From the NCBI GenBank assembly GCA_030762935.1, contig CM060895.1, positions 75,933,001 through 75,997,000 of the forward strand: a DNA stretch of 64,000 bases, written 5' to 3'. Made by a program: the position numbers and the translations under genes. The notes under the pieces were generated by a model, which saw only the letters and a list, made by a program, of their open reading frames with translations, did no database searches and had not been told where the DNA came from. Positions 33,443 through 44,783 of this stretch are shown piece by piece (position 1 is the first letter of the stretch; each line of letters begins with the position of its first letter). The stretch is from Hymenopus coronatus. Its lineage: Eukaryota; Arthropoda; Insecta; Mantodea; Hymenopodidae.

Positions 33443-34220
33443 TTTTACTTTCTCTACATGTACTATGAATAAAGAAAGTAGGTATTATAATGCATCCAAA
33501 CATTCGATACAAAGATTTCACCGGAAATACATGTTTTGAGTCCGAATTTTTGGAAAAAGGTCCACGTGTGTGTGCGTCTGTCTATCTGTCAGTCTGTCTG
33601 GGTCTGTGTGTCTATGGACAGCATAGCTCAAAAATCAAAAGACCATTAAATGCCAAGGATGCGACACCAATATTTTCAAGAAAATCCCCCCACACCTCAA
33701 CTACACTTTACATGGAGTTTTTTTCGAAAATTTTGATTTTCCAAAAAAATGGCTAACGATTTTGATAAGAATATCGTATATTAAAATATTTACCTGACAA
33801 ATAAAATTTATGGCTTGCATTTTTTGGGAATAGCCTCTGCAGGCTACTTTAGTCTGGATGAATTTTACGGAATTTTGCATAACTGCTGAACCGTAAGATA
33901 ATTTTTTCTTAGAGTTGATTGTTTTTATAGATATTCCTTGTTTTTGGTTTCAGCTTTGAAAAACATACTTTCTCATACAGGGATTTGTCAAATCCTATAC
34001 ATACAAACAAAGGAACTTCAATCACATAGCAACCAGCTTTTGACTATCACCTTAACCTACGGTACTCCCTTATTTCTCTGCTACTTACAAGGAGCAAGTA
34101 ATAAGACTATTTCTGCTATTTTTTCTCGATTAGCATGAAGTAAATAAAAGCATAAGCTTTTTAACAATAATGTGTAGCAGAGATGCAGAAAAAGTCATGT
34201 CAATGGAACACATCAGAATT
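33443..34220 (+). repeat. Rep-1, complete copy
   Basis: TTTTTACTTTCTCTACATGTAC to CATGTCAATGGAACACATCAG, with an imperfect TG/CTGT tract near 33565. Shorter core than the 60.9-kb copy. Confidence 0.9.
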
Positions 34221-34231
34221 TATTATTATTA

Positions 34232-34735
34232 GAACCAGTTGACAAATGGTTAGAACGCAACGCACGGAGAGCGGCAGAATCATGTTTAAGTCCCAGATAT
34301 GTCATTGAATTTTTCAATGGTTTCTAATGGTAAAAAACCATTACCCTGTGTAATCGTCTCTAAGGACAGGTTTATTACCATAATAATAAAATAGCTTGGA
34401 TAGTTGGATAGTTAGTTAATATTACCCGGATACTAAGGACTAAGTCGCCATGAGGGTAGTTCTCTGAAGGGAAACATACTGATTGGTTGAACCGGGTAAA
34501 AAACAAATAATGAATTGAACGATTGAATGGTATACCGGCATGCTGTCATAACAGCTCAATGGTCAGAGCAATTGCACGGAGAGGGGAGAACTGTGTTCAA
34601 AATTGAATTTTTCAACTGGGTTTATAGTAGTTTAATTGCGTTAATGTTCATTCGCAAGCGTGATTTGAACTTCCGACCTTCAGCATGACTTTCCAATACG
34701 TTAACCATTGCGCTATTGGGGTAGTTAATAACGGC
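34232..34735. repeat. Cluster of tRNA-derived SINE pieces (family D)
   Basis: A plus copy at 34232-34530 has a head (AAATGGTTAGAACGCAACGC; B-box TGTTTAAGTCCC) and a body with GACTAAGTCGCCATGAGGG and CTGAAGGGAAACATACTGATT. A second plus head at 34545-34640 (CAGCTCAATGGTCAGAGCAA; GTGTTCAAAATTG) follows. At 34645-34735 a tRNA-like head lies on the minus strand (GCGCAATGGTTAACG; GAAGTTCAAATCACGC). The two plus heads share ACGGAGAG.GG. Confidence 0.6.
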
Positions 34736-34863
34736 CACCACCGGAACCCTCACCAGCGGGCTGGTGAATGCGATGTCAGCACTTGCATTTCGCATCGTCT
34801 GTAAACTTCAGGGTTACCTTGGATGAGAAGATTCAATATGGAAGACATTACATACATATGATT

Positions 34864-35708
34864 TAAAAAATCTGATTTTTCCATTTACATGACCTTCTTT
34901 GCATCTCTGTACCAAATTATTGTTAAAAAACGTATACTTCTATCTACTTGACGGTAATCAAGGTAAACAAAATAGTCTTACTATTTGCTTCCTTTTAATT
35001 TGAAGGGAAATACGGGAGTACACTAGGCTAAATCGATAGTCAGATGTTTTAAAAGCTGGTTGCTCTGGGATTAAAAGCCATTTCTTTTCATAGCCAGGAA
35101 TTTATAGATTCCCGTATGGGAAAAAATTAAACATTTTAAAACTGAAACCAACAACAAAAATATCTCGAAAACGGCCAAATTCACTAAAAAAATGTATGAG
35201 ACATAAATTGTTTTTCTATAAGATCTACATTTTTGTGTAGTAATTTTTATCTATCTCTTACGGTTTACCAGTTGTGCAAAATTCAGCACAATTCATCAAG
35301 AATAAGGTCTTCAGAGGCTATTACCAAAAAATTCAAAATATTCATTTTATTTTAATGTAAATACCTTTTATTATATGGTATTTTAATCAAAATCGTTGGA
35401 GCTATTTTTTAGAAAGTAAAAATTTTCGAAATTTTTCTAAAAAAAAGTTGGCGTCGCGCTCTTAGAAGGTACTAAAGTTATTCTTCAAGTTTGGTATTGT
35501 ACCGACTTTTGATTTTTGAGCTATCGTATTCACAGACACACGGATAGGCATACACATAGGAACATTTTTTATTTTTTATTTTTTTATATAGAGAACTAAA
35601 ATTTTTACTTCCGGTAAATCTCGGTAGGTGTCGAATTTTCGGATGGAATGTAGTACCTTTTCTTCCTACTATAAACATTCTACACATGGTCATTTTTCAC
35701 AAAGTAAA
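34864..35708 (-). repeat. Rep-1, complete copy
   Basis: CTGATTTTTCCATTTACATGAC to CACAAAGTAAAAATT. The GTTTGGTATTGTACCGAC and AGACACACGGATAGGC parts are well conserved; the terminal palindrome is decayed. Confidence 0.85.
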
Positions 35709-36274
35709 AATTAGCATGCTATATTTTCTTCTAGCAGTAAACACTATTCGGTTTCATTATCGGAATTTTTTACTTTTCTTGGAAACCTTGGTAACAAAAT
35801 TATAGGATTTGGTCAAGGCGAACTCCAGAAATCAAGTGGATAATTTCTCCAAACGTGACCATATAGGTTCTAGACACCTCATCAGTGAGATACGCCATGT
35901 TCTGTGACGATAAAAGCATTCAGGGTTCAGTTTGATGGACACCATTATCCCAACAAATACGATCCCGAGTTTCTCTCACACGCACCTGCGTCACAGATGT
36001 GTAATGTCGACATAGCCTCGAGACCACCCACAGTGCGATCAGTCTCCTCACCCACGCGGCCCTAACATTTAACACGACCCTAATTTGGGGGGCGATTATG
36101 TCTTAACTGAAACGAGGCAACGCTTGATCATTCTGCACTACTAAACTTTTCCTATGGAAAAAAAAATAGATTGTTACAATCTCATATCTTTGTCTATTTT
36201 TCAACACACTTTTGGTACAAAAGTCTAAAATTACTTCATGTAAAATTACATAAACTTTTGCAGAAACTCTCTTA
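35709..36274. other. Unassigned stretch
   Basis: GC-richer between 35780 and 36110, with no frame or repeat identified. Confidence 0.3.
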
Positions 36275-36842
36275 TTGAATATTTTCTAGATAGAAAAATA
36301 TTCGATACCAGATTTCTTCGGAAATACATATTTTTAGAAACATGTCAATGTGTGTGTGTGTGTGTGTGTAGGCAGCATAGCTCAAAAAACAACAGTTGGT
36401 TAAATACCAAACTTTTTATTTAAGTTCTTCCAAGGATGTGACACGAAGATTTTGAAGAAAATCTTCTCAAAAATAGCTGTAACGATTCTGATTAAAATAC
36501 CATATGTTTAAGATATTTTTATGACAAACAGAATGTATATCCTGAACGTTCTGAGAATATCCTCTAAAGATCTCTTCATTCTGGTTGACTTTTGTATAAC
36601 TGTTTAATATCTCGTAAACCGTAAGAAACAAACAAAAATTTACTACTCCAAAAATGTGCGTAGATCTCGTTAAAACAGAAAACTTATATCTTATACTTTG
36701 TTTCATATAGCAATCGGTTTTTAAAGGTGTTGGCAATCGTTTAGCCTGGTGTATTGCCTATTTCCCTTATGCTTACAAAGAGGCCGCTAATGATTATCTG
36801 GAACAGCTAGATAAATTCATGTGAATGGAACACATCAGATCT
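36275..36842 (+). repeat. Rep-1 copy with internal deletion
   Basis: A 24-bp TG tract (36349-36372) and a complete stem-loop end (TTCATGTGAATGGAACACATC). About 250 bp of the core is missing. Confidence 0.8.
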
Positions 36843-37616
36843 TTTAGAGCGAGTCAACATGGGATGGAGTATTTCATAAACAAGATGGAGGAGAAATACG
36901 GATAACGATTATTCCTTGAAAAAAGTATACATATTTGGACATCAAAGCAGCAAAAATACATCGAAAATGGCTGATGCCACAAAAACTTTGACATAAGTTT
37001 TACACTTTAAGGTGATTTACCTGTGAAATTTGACCAATACTTGTGAAAACGTTAATAAAATAATGTGAGTTCTAAGGTTTCAGAAAGTATCAACTTTTCC
37101 CACTTTGCGCAATTTAACTACCAGATACACCTGGTAATTAAAGCTACAAATGGACAAGCGCATTTGTGATAGGCACGTCCAAATTTAAACCATGTTTTCC
37201 CGTGAACCTTTTTCCAAAATTTTCCCATTTTTAAAATTAATAATTTGTTTCGACTATTTCATATGGTCTCTCTATAGTACATTTAATTACATTATTGTTT
37301 TTCGAAATAATGTTCCAATTGGAGAGTGTGAAAATTGAAATTGATTTACAATAATTAAAGTTAATATAAAGATTTAATATATGATAAATCTATTTGCAAA
37401 CTCATTTTCAATAAAACCTGATTTTTTTAAAATTCATCACATAGTGTATTTTTATTAGGTCAATAAATTTGGGAAATACTAATTATTATTTAACTAACCA
37501 TTCAACTTATAATATTGATTCATAACTACCACTTTGTGTAACAGCTGGTATCAATTTCAATAGAATATTTTCCGTAATTCATGGATACATCACCTTAATC
37601 GATCACGGAATCGACA
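36843..37616. other. Unassigned AT-rich stretch
   Basis: Very AT-rich from 37200 to 37540. No feature recognised. Confidence 0.3.
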
Positions 37617-38342
37617 ATTTTTACTTTCTCTAACACGTTTATACAACGCATATGGTGGATAGAGAAGGTATTGATTGTGTACTATTATCTCCATACGTTT
37701 GTCATTGAAATTTGGTATTTTTCCATGGTCAAGAGTAAATAAAAAAGATATAAAATGGATGAGGGCTTACCGTTTAAGAAAAGTTTAAGTACTTTAAAAT
37801 TTAAAACAATAACAGAGAATATCTTTGAAATAACAATACGAAAAAATGTATATAACATAAATTGTGTTTTAACGAGATATAAATATTTTATAAGTAAGCT
37901 TTGTTTATCTTATAACAAATTCGTTCATAATGAAGAGATCTTCCAAGACTATATCAAGAAAATTCAAGATATACGTTTTATTTGTCATGTAAATACCTTC
38001 AATATAATATCTAATATAAATCGTTAGGCATTTTTGAGAAAAACAAAATTTTCAGAAAATTTTCCATGTAAAATTTTGGGATGGGAGAATTTTCTTGAAA
38101 ATCTTCGTGTTACACCCTTGAAAGATACTAAACACACACACGCATACATAACATTTTGTATTTAACGGTTTTCTTTATTTTTAGCAATACTGTTCACAGA
38201 AAAAGTTACACACACTGATATTTTTCTAATTCCTTTATTTGTATAAGCAGGAGACCTCAAAACATGCATTTAGAGTAAAATCTTGGCATTGAATTTTTGG
38301 GTGGAACACAATACCTTCTCTTTTCTTTATAGTCCTATAAAA
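37617..38342. repeat. Rep-1 end fragment (+) fused to a minus copy
   Basis: 37617-37672 is a plus-orientation palindromic end (TTTTACTTTCTCTAACACG). From 37699 the sequence is a minus copy (ACAAAAGAGATATAAAATGG-type subfamily) down to TACCTTCTC near 38325. Confidence 0.75.
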
Positions 38343-38359
38343 TGTTTATTATTAGCTTT

Positions 38360-38575
38360 GTTACTATTCAGGGAGGCTTCAAAACAATATATTTCGGTAT
38401 AAAAATTGTTGGGTGGAACACAGGGCCACAGATATTGCAATGGTTTTGTTTCTTCAGCTACGTTGCTATTCCACTGTTGGCTACACTACACATATGTGCT
38501 AGAGAAAATAATACGCTTTTGTAAGAGTAATATGTAAATAAGTTGGTAAAGAAATTCAAGTGAGAGTAATACATA
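38360..38575. repeat. Two Rep-1 end fragments
   Basis: A minus-orientation terminal piece (38360-38512; TTCAAAACAATATATTTCGG to TAGAGAAAATAATACG) and a plus-orientation stem-loop end (38528-38575; AAAGAAATTCAAGTGAGAG). Confidence 0.6.
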
Positions 38576-38934
38576 AGAAAAGCGAAAAAAAACATTCTCG
38601 GTTTTGTCACTGGAAAGCCGGTTTGCTGGCTTCGGTGGAATGCTTCCTTATATGACCTGAATTCACTTCATATTTTCATAAAGGATCACGCTTGAGATAT
38701 TCCGGTTCGATTTTCTGTGAGCCGTGAATTCGGTTGATTATGATGATCGATTAAGATTCGGACGGAAGCTGCAACACCTGCGTTGTGTTTGATGGTAATG
38801 GTTCGTCGACCAACTCGGGAGACTCAGCGTGTTGGGTTGGATGGAAACCACTTCAGCAAGTTCAATATTAATGCCATAAACCAAGAACCTTGTGACACAG
38901 CTGGCCCATATAACTAATACACGTGGCATATTGA
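38576..38934. other. Unassigned, GC-richer stretch
   Basis: No repeat recognised. It precedes a candidate exon and could hold 5' sequence. Confidence 0.25.
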
Positions 38935-39102
38935 ATGGGTAGCCTTTCGTTGGGAATCAATAAAGATAAAGCGAAGGGGGGAATATATCAAGAAATGGAT
39001 TCGACAGATGGACGCAAGTGTTTGGGGATAACTGCAGCAGAGCAAGATGATATTGACCGCTTGACTTGTGATTCCCAGGTCCAGCTCTTTGTGCCCGGAA
39101 AT
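38935..39102 (+). CDS. Candidate coding exon with a strong donor
   Basis: An open frame from ATG at 38935 has coding-like composition (many D, E, K, Q). It includes IYQEMDSTDGRKCLGITA and then AEQDDIDRLTC, ending LFVPGN at a consensus donor (GGAAAT|GTGAGT). An in-frame stop follows 2 codons into the presumed intron. An in-frame TGA lies directly before the ATG, so either translation starts here or the exon is 5'-incomplete. Family not recognised. The exon lies about 60 bp from a Rep-1 copy. Confidence 0.35.
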
Positions 39103-39163
39103 GTGAGTACGTGAGGTTACGCTAAGTCTCAACGACGTGACGTTAACGTTGAAGATCTCCATA

Positions 39164-39834
39164 AAAAGCTCATGTGTTCCATTCTCTACCTGCTCTTTAA
39201 ACAAACTATTCTTACAAAATATTCTCCAATTTCCTTCATGCCAATAAAGATAAATATTAGCAGAGGTTATTAATCTACTTACGTTGTTTCTTGTAAGTAG
39301 AAGGGAACTAAGATAATACATTACATAAAGTGATATGTGACAGTTGTGCTATGCGATGATTTTGAAATTCGATACTCTTTGTATGGCCAGGAGTAGACTA
39401 AAAGAGATATGAAACGAATGTCAACCTCTCGTTTGGGAAAACTATAAGGATATTAAGATACAAACCAATAACAATGAATATCTTGAACATGGTTAGATTC
39501 AAAATATCTACACATATATGACAAACAGTGTGTCCCTGTTTTTGTAGTAAGTTTTTGTCTATCACTTACGATTTACGAGTTAGGCAAAAGTCATTCAGAA
39601 TATATCCTCAGAATATGCCAAAAATACATTTATTTGTAATGCAAGTATCTTAAATATGTATTATTTTAATCGAAATCGTCTATTATTTTTGAGAAATTCA
39701 AAATGTTTTAAAAATGTCTCATGTAAATGGTAAGGAATTTAATAAAAGATCTTCGTGTCACATCCTTGAAAGATGACGTATTTAAATGCAAAGTTTGGTA
39801 TTTAACGGACTTTTAGACTGAGTTATGCTGCCCA

Positions 39835-39889
<55 letters not shown>

Positions 39890-40018
39890 CGCACACACAC
39901 ACACAGACCAGAAACTTTGTCTAAAAATGTTCTTACCCGATTCAGTGGACCGCAAAACATGTGTTCCTGGTAAAATGTTGGTATCAAACTTTTGGGTGGA
40001 ATGTAACTTCTGTATGTA
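39164..40018 (-). repeat. Rep-1 copy with a large CT/CA microsatellite
   Basis: From CTCATGTGTTCCATTCTCTAC through the core to TTTTGGGTGGAATG; the terminal palindrome has been lost. The microsatellite slot holds (CT)n then (CA)n instead of CA alone. Confidence 0.85.
39836..39904. repeat. (CT)n(CA)n compound microsatellite inside Rep-1
   Basis: About 23 CT units followed by about 11 CA units with one interruption. Confidence 0.97.
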
Positions 40019-40111
40019 AAGTTTCAGTTAAATTGTTATTTGTTTGATTTTGTGTCGGAGTGTTTACAACAGAAACATACCATTTGGTGCTACGGAGTTC
40101 AAATAACTGTT

Positions 40112-40165
40112 GGATAATAACAATAATAATAATAATAGCAATAACAATAATATAATAACACATAT
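40112..40165. repeat. AAT/AAC-rich microsatellite
   Basis: Imperfect AATAAC and AAT units. It generates a false poly-Asn open frame. Confidence 0.85.
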
Positions 40166-40406
40166 TAATAATAACAACGTGTTATTCTGTTTATATATTG
40201 GCAGTAAGACTGACTGGTATGTAAAATACAATTTACTTTATATAAAGGTATTTAAAACAGGTATTTGGCTGCAATATAATATTTTCTTTGCCTAGGTAAG
40301 AGAAAAGGAAAGCAAAACATATACTGCAAATGGAGGTACTCAGATTTTCATCCAGGTGCATTTTTCACTGAAATGAAAATATACAGAATTACTGGTAATT
40401 ACTTAC
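40166..40406. other. Unassigned stretch (intron-like on minus strand)
   Basis: Directly follows the donor of the minus-strand candidate exon. No other feature recognised. Confidence 0.25.
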
Positions 40407-40581
40407 AAGAGATATCCCATTCGTCTGGGCTATAAGCATGGAAACCTCCATAATCCAGCCACAAATCTCTTACTTGAGACCAAGAAGAAAATGAAACAGC
40501 CAGCGAAGCTCCAGAGAGATCAGCCTTAATCCAGGGAACTTTATTAAGTTGGAACCAGCAGTTTACGATGACGGTAAAAAA
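40407..40581 (-). CDS. Candidate internal coding exon of an unidentified gene
   Basis: The minus strand is open for about 58 codons up to a consensus donor (ATCTCTT|GTAAGTAA). The translation has protein-like composition: KVPWIKADLSGASLAV, then a Trp/Asp/Gly-rich part with DLWLDYGG and AYSPDEWDIS. The upstream boundary is probably the TTAG before TTTTTTACCG, although the pyrimidine tract there is weak. An in-frame stop lies just upstream, so the exon cannot extend much further. I cannot name the family. This is the most protein-like minus-strand stretch in the window. Confidence 0.45.
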
Positions 40582-42049
40582 CTAAGTCCTTAACTTTGAA
40601 AGTTTCGTTAATTTTCTCCCCAAGATCTAGGTATAAACTGGTGAAAAGTATTTTGAGATTCACAGCGAGATAAAACTTTTATTGCGTGACCTAAAAGTCA
40701 TGCTGTAGAAGTAAAGACAAATCGGATAAAATAGCATATAAAAGTTCAAAGTCAATTTAGAACTTTACGAGCTGGTGTTATGTTAGGTTGACCAGGCATT
40801 CTCGGATTCAAATATCAGACTTAGTGTGTATAACAAGCATCCTCAAATGGCCAGATGCAGGTAGTCAAGTGTTTGGTAATATGTTTAACAGATTCCAGTT
40901 TGTATAGACATAGAAGGACATCATTCGAACATATTTTATAAGGGAGGTAAGAATAACAGTTTGATATTGTTAGGGCGTGTTTTGCAATCGGCAGATAAAA
41001 AAAAAAAACTTATCCAGAATTTTACACATTCATCTAAAGATAGATTGAAAACGCATACTGTAAAGACACGCCGGAGACCACGAGTCCTTTTTGTACCAAA
41101 ATACTCCGAAGGTATAAATGAAAAACCTCTGAAATTTTGTTGGTGGAGATTTGGTGCCTTCGTTTTATGCCAAGGCTGCAGCCGTCTTATATGGGTACCG
41201 GCCGAGATGGCGGTCACCTCGGTATTGTGCCTCTGCGCACAAGCGGTGCAGGATTTGTCAAGTATACATTTATCAGCTGTGAGCTTGTGTTGTGAAGTGT
41301 TACGACAATACTAGTGTTGAGTGCGATCTCCTTAGTAATTTTAATCTTTTATTAATCCACGGAAATGAAAATGCTTGACACGTATTTTTATGTAGGATAT
41401 ATTTGTTAAAACTTATGTAGACAGGCGTGTAGACAATTCCAGCAGCCATTTTTGGGTTGTTCAGTTCAGGCTAAAGACACTATGAGACAATAAACCAAAG
41501 AAGTGAAAACATATTCTAACAGAAGAGAAGACGAAATTGGTACTGCAGTCGAATGCTTACCTAGAAGTCTCTCAGCCGTACTGAACAGCAAGTGGGTGTT
41601 TCACAAACCTCTTTCTTACAGGTAAAACTTTTAAAACTGAAACGCTACTGTGCGATTATAGTGCAGAAATGTTTAACATTACGCAAGAATAACCTATGCG
41701 TGTGAATGGTAATTTCATTAATGTTAAGAATGTCTTCACGCAGAGGACACCATTTTTAACAACACTTATAACAAGATTAGTACTCTTTACATACGGAGTC
41801 ATATGTATTTGTGTGTGCGTGTTACTAGCACACGTGGGTAACACGGGGGTTACGCATGGAAAAAGCTGCAGTGTAGTAGAATGTATGATAATCAAATAAT
41901 TACTCTCACTATCGTTTATTTTTATAGGCTTTCCAAAATATGTTCATACCTAGTCTTATTTTTCTGTTTAATTCAGGTTGATCCAGAGAAAAACATATTT
42001 TGTAGAATTAGTTTCTTTCCGCATTTCGAAGTAGGTACAAGAGAGATAG
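40582..42049. other. Unassigned stretch with a possible promoter element
   Basis: A plus-strand frame of 117 codons (40961-41314) shows no family motif and is overlapped by a minus frame. Near 41205 GCCGAGATGGCGGTC matches the TISU/YY1 consensus in 10 of 12 positions, which could mark a transcription and translation start. 41340-42049 is AT-rich with nothing recognised. Confidence 0.3.
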
Positions 42050-42570
42050 GGGAAATCAAATCGATAGTCAGATGCTTAAAAGCGAGTGACTATACACCGG
42101 CCTTCATCTTCCATACTCTAATTCTTATAGAGCGAGAAAAAAATCAATAGAAACTCACAAAATAGTAGAATATTCAAACCAAAATACATCGAAATGGCTT
42201 ATGTAACAACGAAGCTATTTAAAACAAATGGCGATCTTTAAAAATATCTACATTTATGAATTACGCATTTAACTATATCTTAACGTTCAACTGTAATACA
42301 AAAGTGTATAACATTCCTTTCAAATGAAGAGGATTGTGCAGGGTTCCCATAGAATTCAAGATAAACAGCAAATATTATAAATATATAATATTTAAACAAT
42401 AACCCCCAAGAGCTTTTTTATATTTATTTATATTTGTTGAGAAAAACATTTTGAAAAATGTTACATGTAAAGGATACATCTTCTTGTGGACATAATTGGA
42501 AGATTATGAACTTAAAATATCGAATATTTTATTTATCCAAGTTTCCATTTCAGAGGTATGTTACTTAGAC
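42050..42570 (-). repeat. Rep-1, diverged partial copy
   Basis: Starts at a GGGGAAATCAAATCGATAGTCAGATG block and follows the family order to TTGTTGAGAAAAACATTTTG and a GTAAAGGATACATCTTC remnant. Substitutions and small gaps are frequent, so this is one of the older copies. Confidence 0.55.
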
Positions 42571-43472
42571 ACACATTTCTTCTTTCTAAAAGTACTTATT
42601 TGGATTTAGGTTTCATACAACAGTTTAAACTCTTTTTCTGTGATTAGGGAAAGAATTTTCTGTAATAATTTTGAATGGTCTCTGTAGAGCATGGAATTTG
42701 TTCCACTATTTTGGACTCTTAGATCAAGAATAACCTAAGACCATAATTGAGCCACGCTATTCATTAAGTAGATAATGAAGATTTTACGGTAGAATATCAC
42801 CAAACGAAGTTAAATCTGATCTTCCGCTGCAGTAGAGAACTTTATTTAAACGTATAAGACCCTATTACATTTTGATAACCTTAAAACCTTATTTTCGTTC
42901 CAGGTCGAGAGACAGTTTTGAAGCAATTCCCATTTTGCTGTGAATGCAGACACATTCGACAAAATGGATGACGCGTCACAAAGTCTGAAACGTGTCCGGT
43001 GCTTTTCACAGTCTTCTGACTAGGTACTCGGTTCACGTCCATTTTTATTACTTTTATGAAGTGAAAAGAGTTGAAAAAGTGAGGTGATATTCCCCTGGCA
43101 TCAATAAGCCCCGCTGATAGCCTCACTTTGCTGCCTTTTAGAGCCATTATGTGAGGCCACGTGACCAGGAAATGTCTGGCCGGAAACTTACAAAAAGGCG
43201 CCGAGTAATCTTCACTTATTTTCAAGATGAATGGAGTGCGAACCCCAGGAGATGCAACCTAGGGACAGTGCTTTGTGTCATCGCTTTATTGTTCACTGTT
43301 AAAAGGACTGAGGGGAGGGGGGCACTTTAAGTTGCCATCTGTACCACAGAGAGTACTGGTTTTCAACCTTTATTCTTTTTTTTACAACTAAAATTCACTT
43401 TTTTCTTATGTTCCGGCGATTTACTTTTATCTCGAAATTGAATGCCACGAACAATGCTATAAATAGGACATC
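42571..43472. other. Unassigned stretch
   Basis: 42880-43260 is GC-richer with a 114-codon minus frame lacking any motif. Not called as a gene. Confidence 0.3.
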
Positions 43473-43652
43473 CTTTCACTTTCTCTATTGAAAGCCACAT
43501 TTACGAAAAATTCTATATGAAGTTTTCACCAGAAATAGGTTTAGAAATCCTTTCTAGGGAAATAAAGTATTTTGGGAACAGATACGCGCGTGCCCGCAAG
43601 CAATGTATCTCAAAATCAAATAATTAATTAATGCCAATATTTGCTTTTAGTG
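43473..43652 (+). repeat. Rep-1 left-end fragment
   Basis: TTTCACTTTCTCTATTGAAAG start, then the TTCACCAGAAATAGG block. Truncated next to SINE C. Confidence 0.6.
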
Positions 43653-43654
43653 TC

Positions 43655-43800
43655 TATTTGCTAGGGGCTCAGGGTTCGATTCCCAACTGAGAGTGGGGAA
43701 TTTTTCTCTAGCCCAGATTATTCCCTATCCTCCCCATAGTCTGGAAATATGAAAACGAGCATGAATGAGTATGTGATCTAATGAATAAAATTAAAGACAA
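43655..43800 (+). repeat. tRNA-derived SINE (family C), 5' truncated
   Basis: B-box GGGTTCGATTCCC and the shared body GATTATTCCCTATCCTCCCC then AGTCTGGAAATATG match the copy at 2.9 kb. The A-box half of the head is missing. Confidence 0.7.
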
Positions 43801-44008
43801 CAGAAACTAAATGAACATACGAGTAAACACCATTGCCAATAGGAATTATGTTCCACAGGGAAATGCTGCCGATATGACCATGTAGTTAAAGACGGGGTGT
43901 AAATGGAACAATAAATGACAATTAAATAAATAAACAAATGCTTTCAATGAAACAAGAAGAAAACTTTCATGAACTTTCCCAATACAAACAACAGTGTATA
44001 TGGTAAAG

Positions 44009-44783
44009 TCTCCTATGTTCCATTCACATGCCTTTCTCTGGCTGTTCCACAAACCAACTTTCCTTACAAAAGCTTCTTTTATCTACGTCATTCTAATCAA
44101 GGTCTTATTACTTGTAAGTAGAAGCTAAATAAAGAGGTATACTAGACTAAAGCAATAGTCAGATATTTTAAAAGCAGGTCGCTAAAAGAATTGAAATTCG
44201 GTTTGCTTTACTTGCTAGGTGTAAGCAAACATTGGCGAAAAGAAAGATGTCTCCCGTTCGTGAAATTGTGTCTTAATCACTTCTACATTTTTTGTGTGGT
44301 AGATTTTTGTCTATCTCTTACGGTTTATCAGCTATACAGACGTTATACATAAGTCATCCAGAATGGAGAGGTCTCTATACACCATTCCTACAAAATTCAA
44401 GATATACCATTTTTTGACACGAAAATACCTTAAAATATGACATTTTAATAAAAACCGTTAGAACCGTTGTAGAGAAAATCAAAACTTGAAAAATATTAGA
44501 GAAAGAGTAGTTGGGAGTGAGGGGATGAATATTCTTGAAAATCTTCGTGTCGCATCCTTACAAAGTTTGGTCTTTAACCAACTTTTCGCTTTTGAGTTAT
44601 GCTGCCTACAGACATATACATACAAAAACCCACACGTGGACCTCTTTCTAAAAATGTCTTTTTTATTCAGTGGTCCCTAAAATATGCATTTCCAGCGAAA
44701 TTCTGGTATTGAATTTTTGTGCGGAGTCAATACCTTTATACCTACCATATGCAATATATATACACGTGCTAGGAGAAGTAAAA
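44009..44783 (-). repeat. Rep-1, complete copy
   Basis: CTATGTTCCATTCACATGCC to CTAGGAGAAGTAAAAAC, with a degraded ATACAT tract in the microsatellite slot. Confidence 0.85.
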
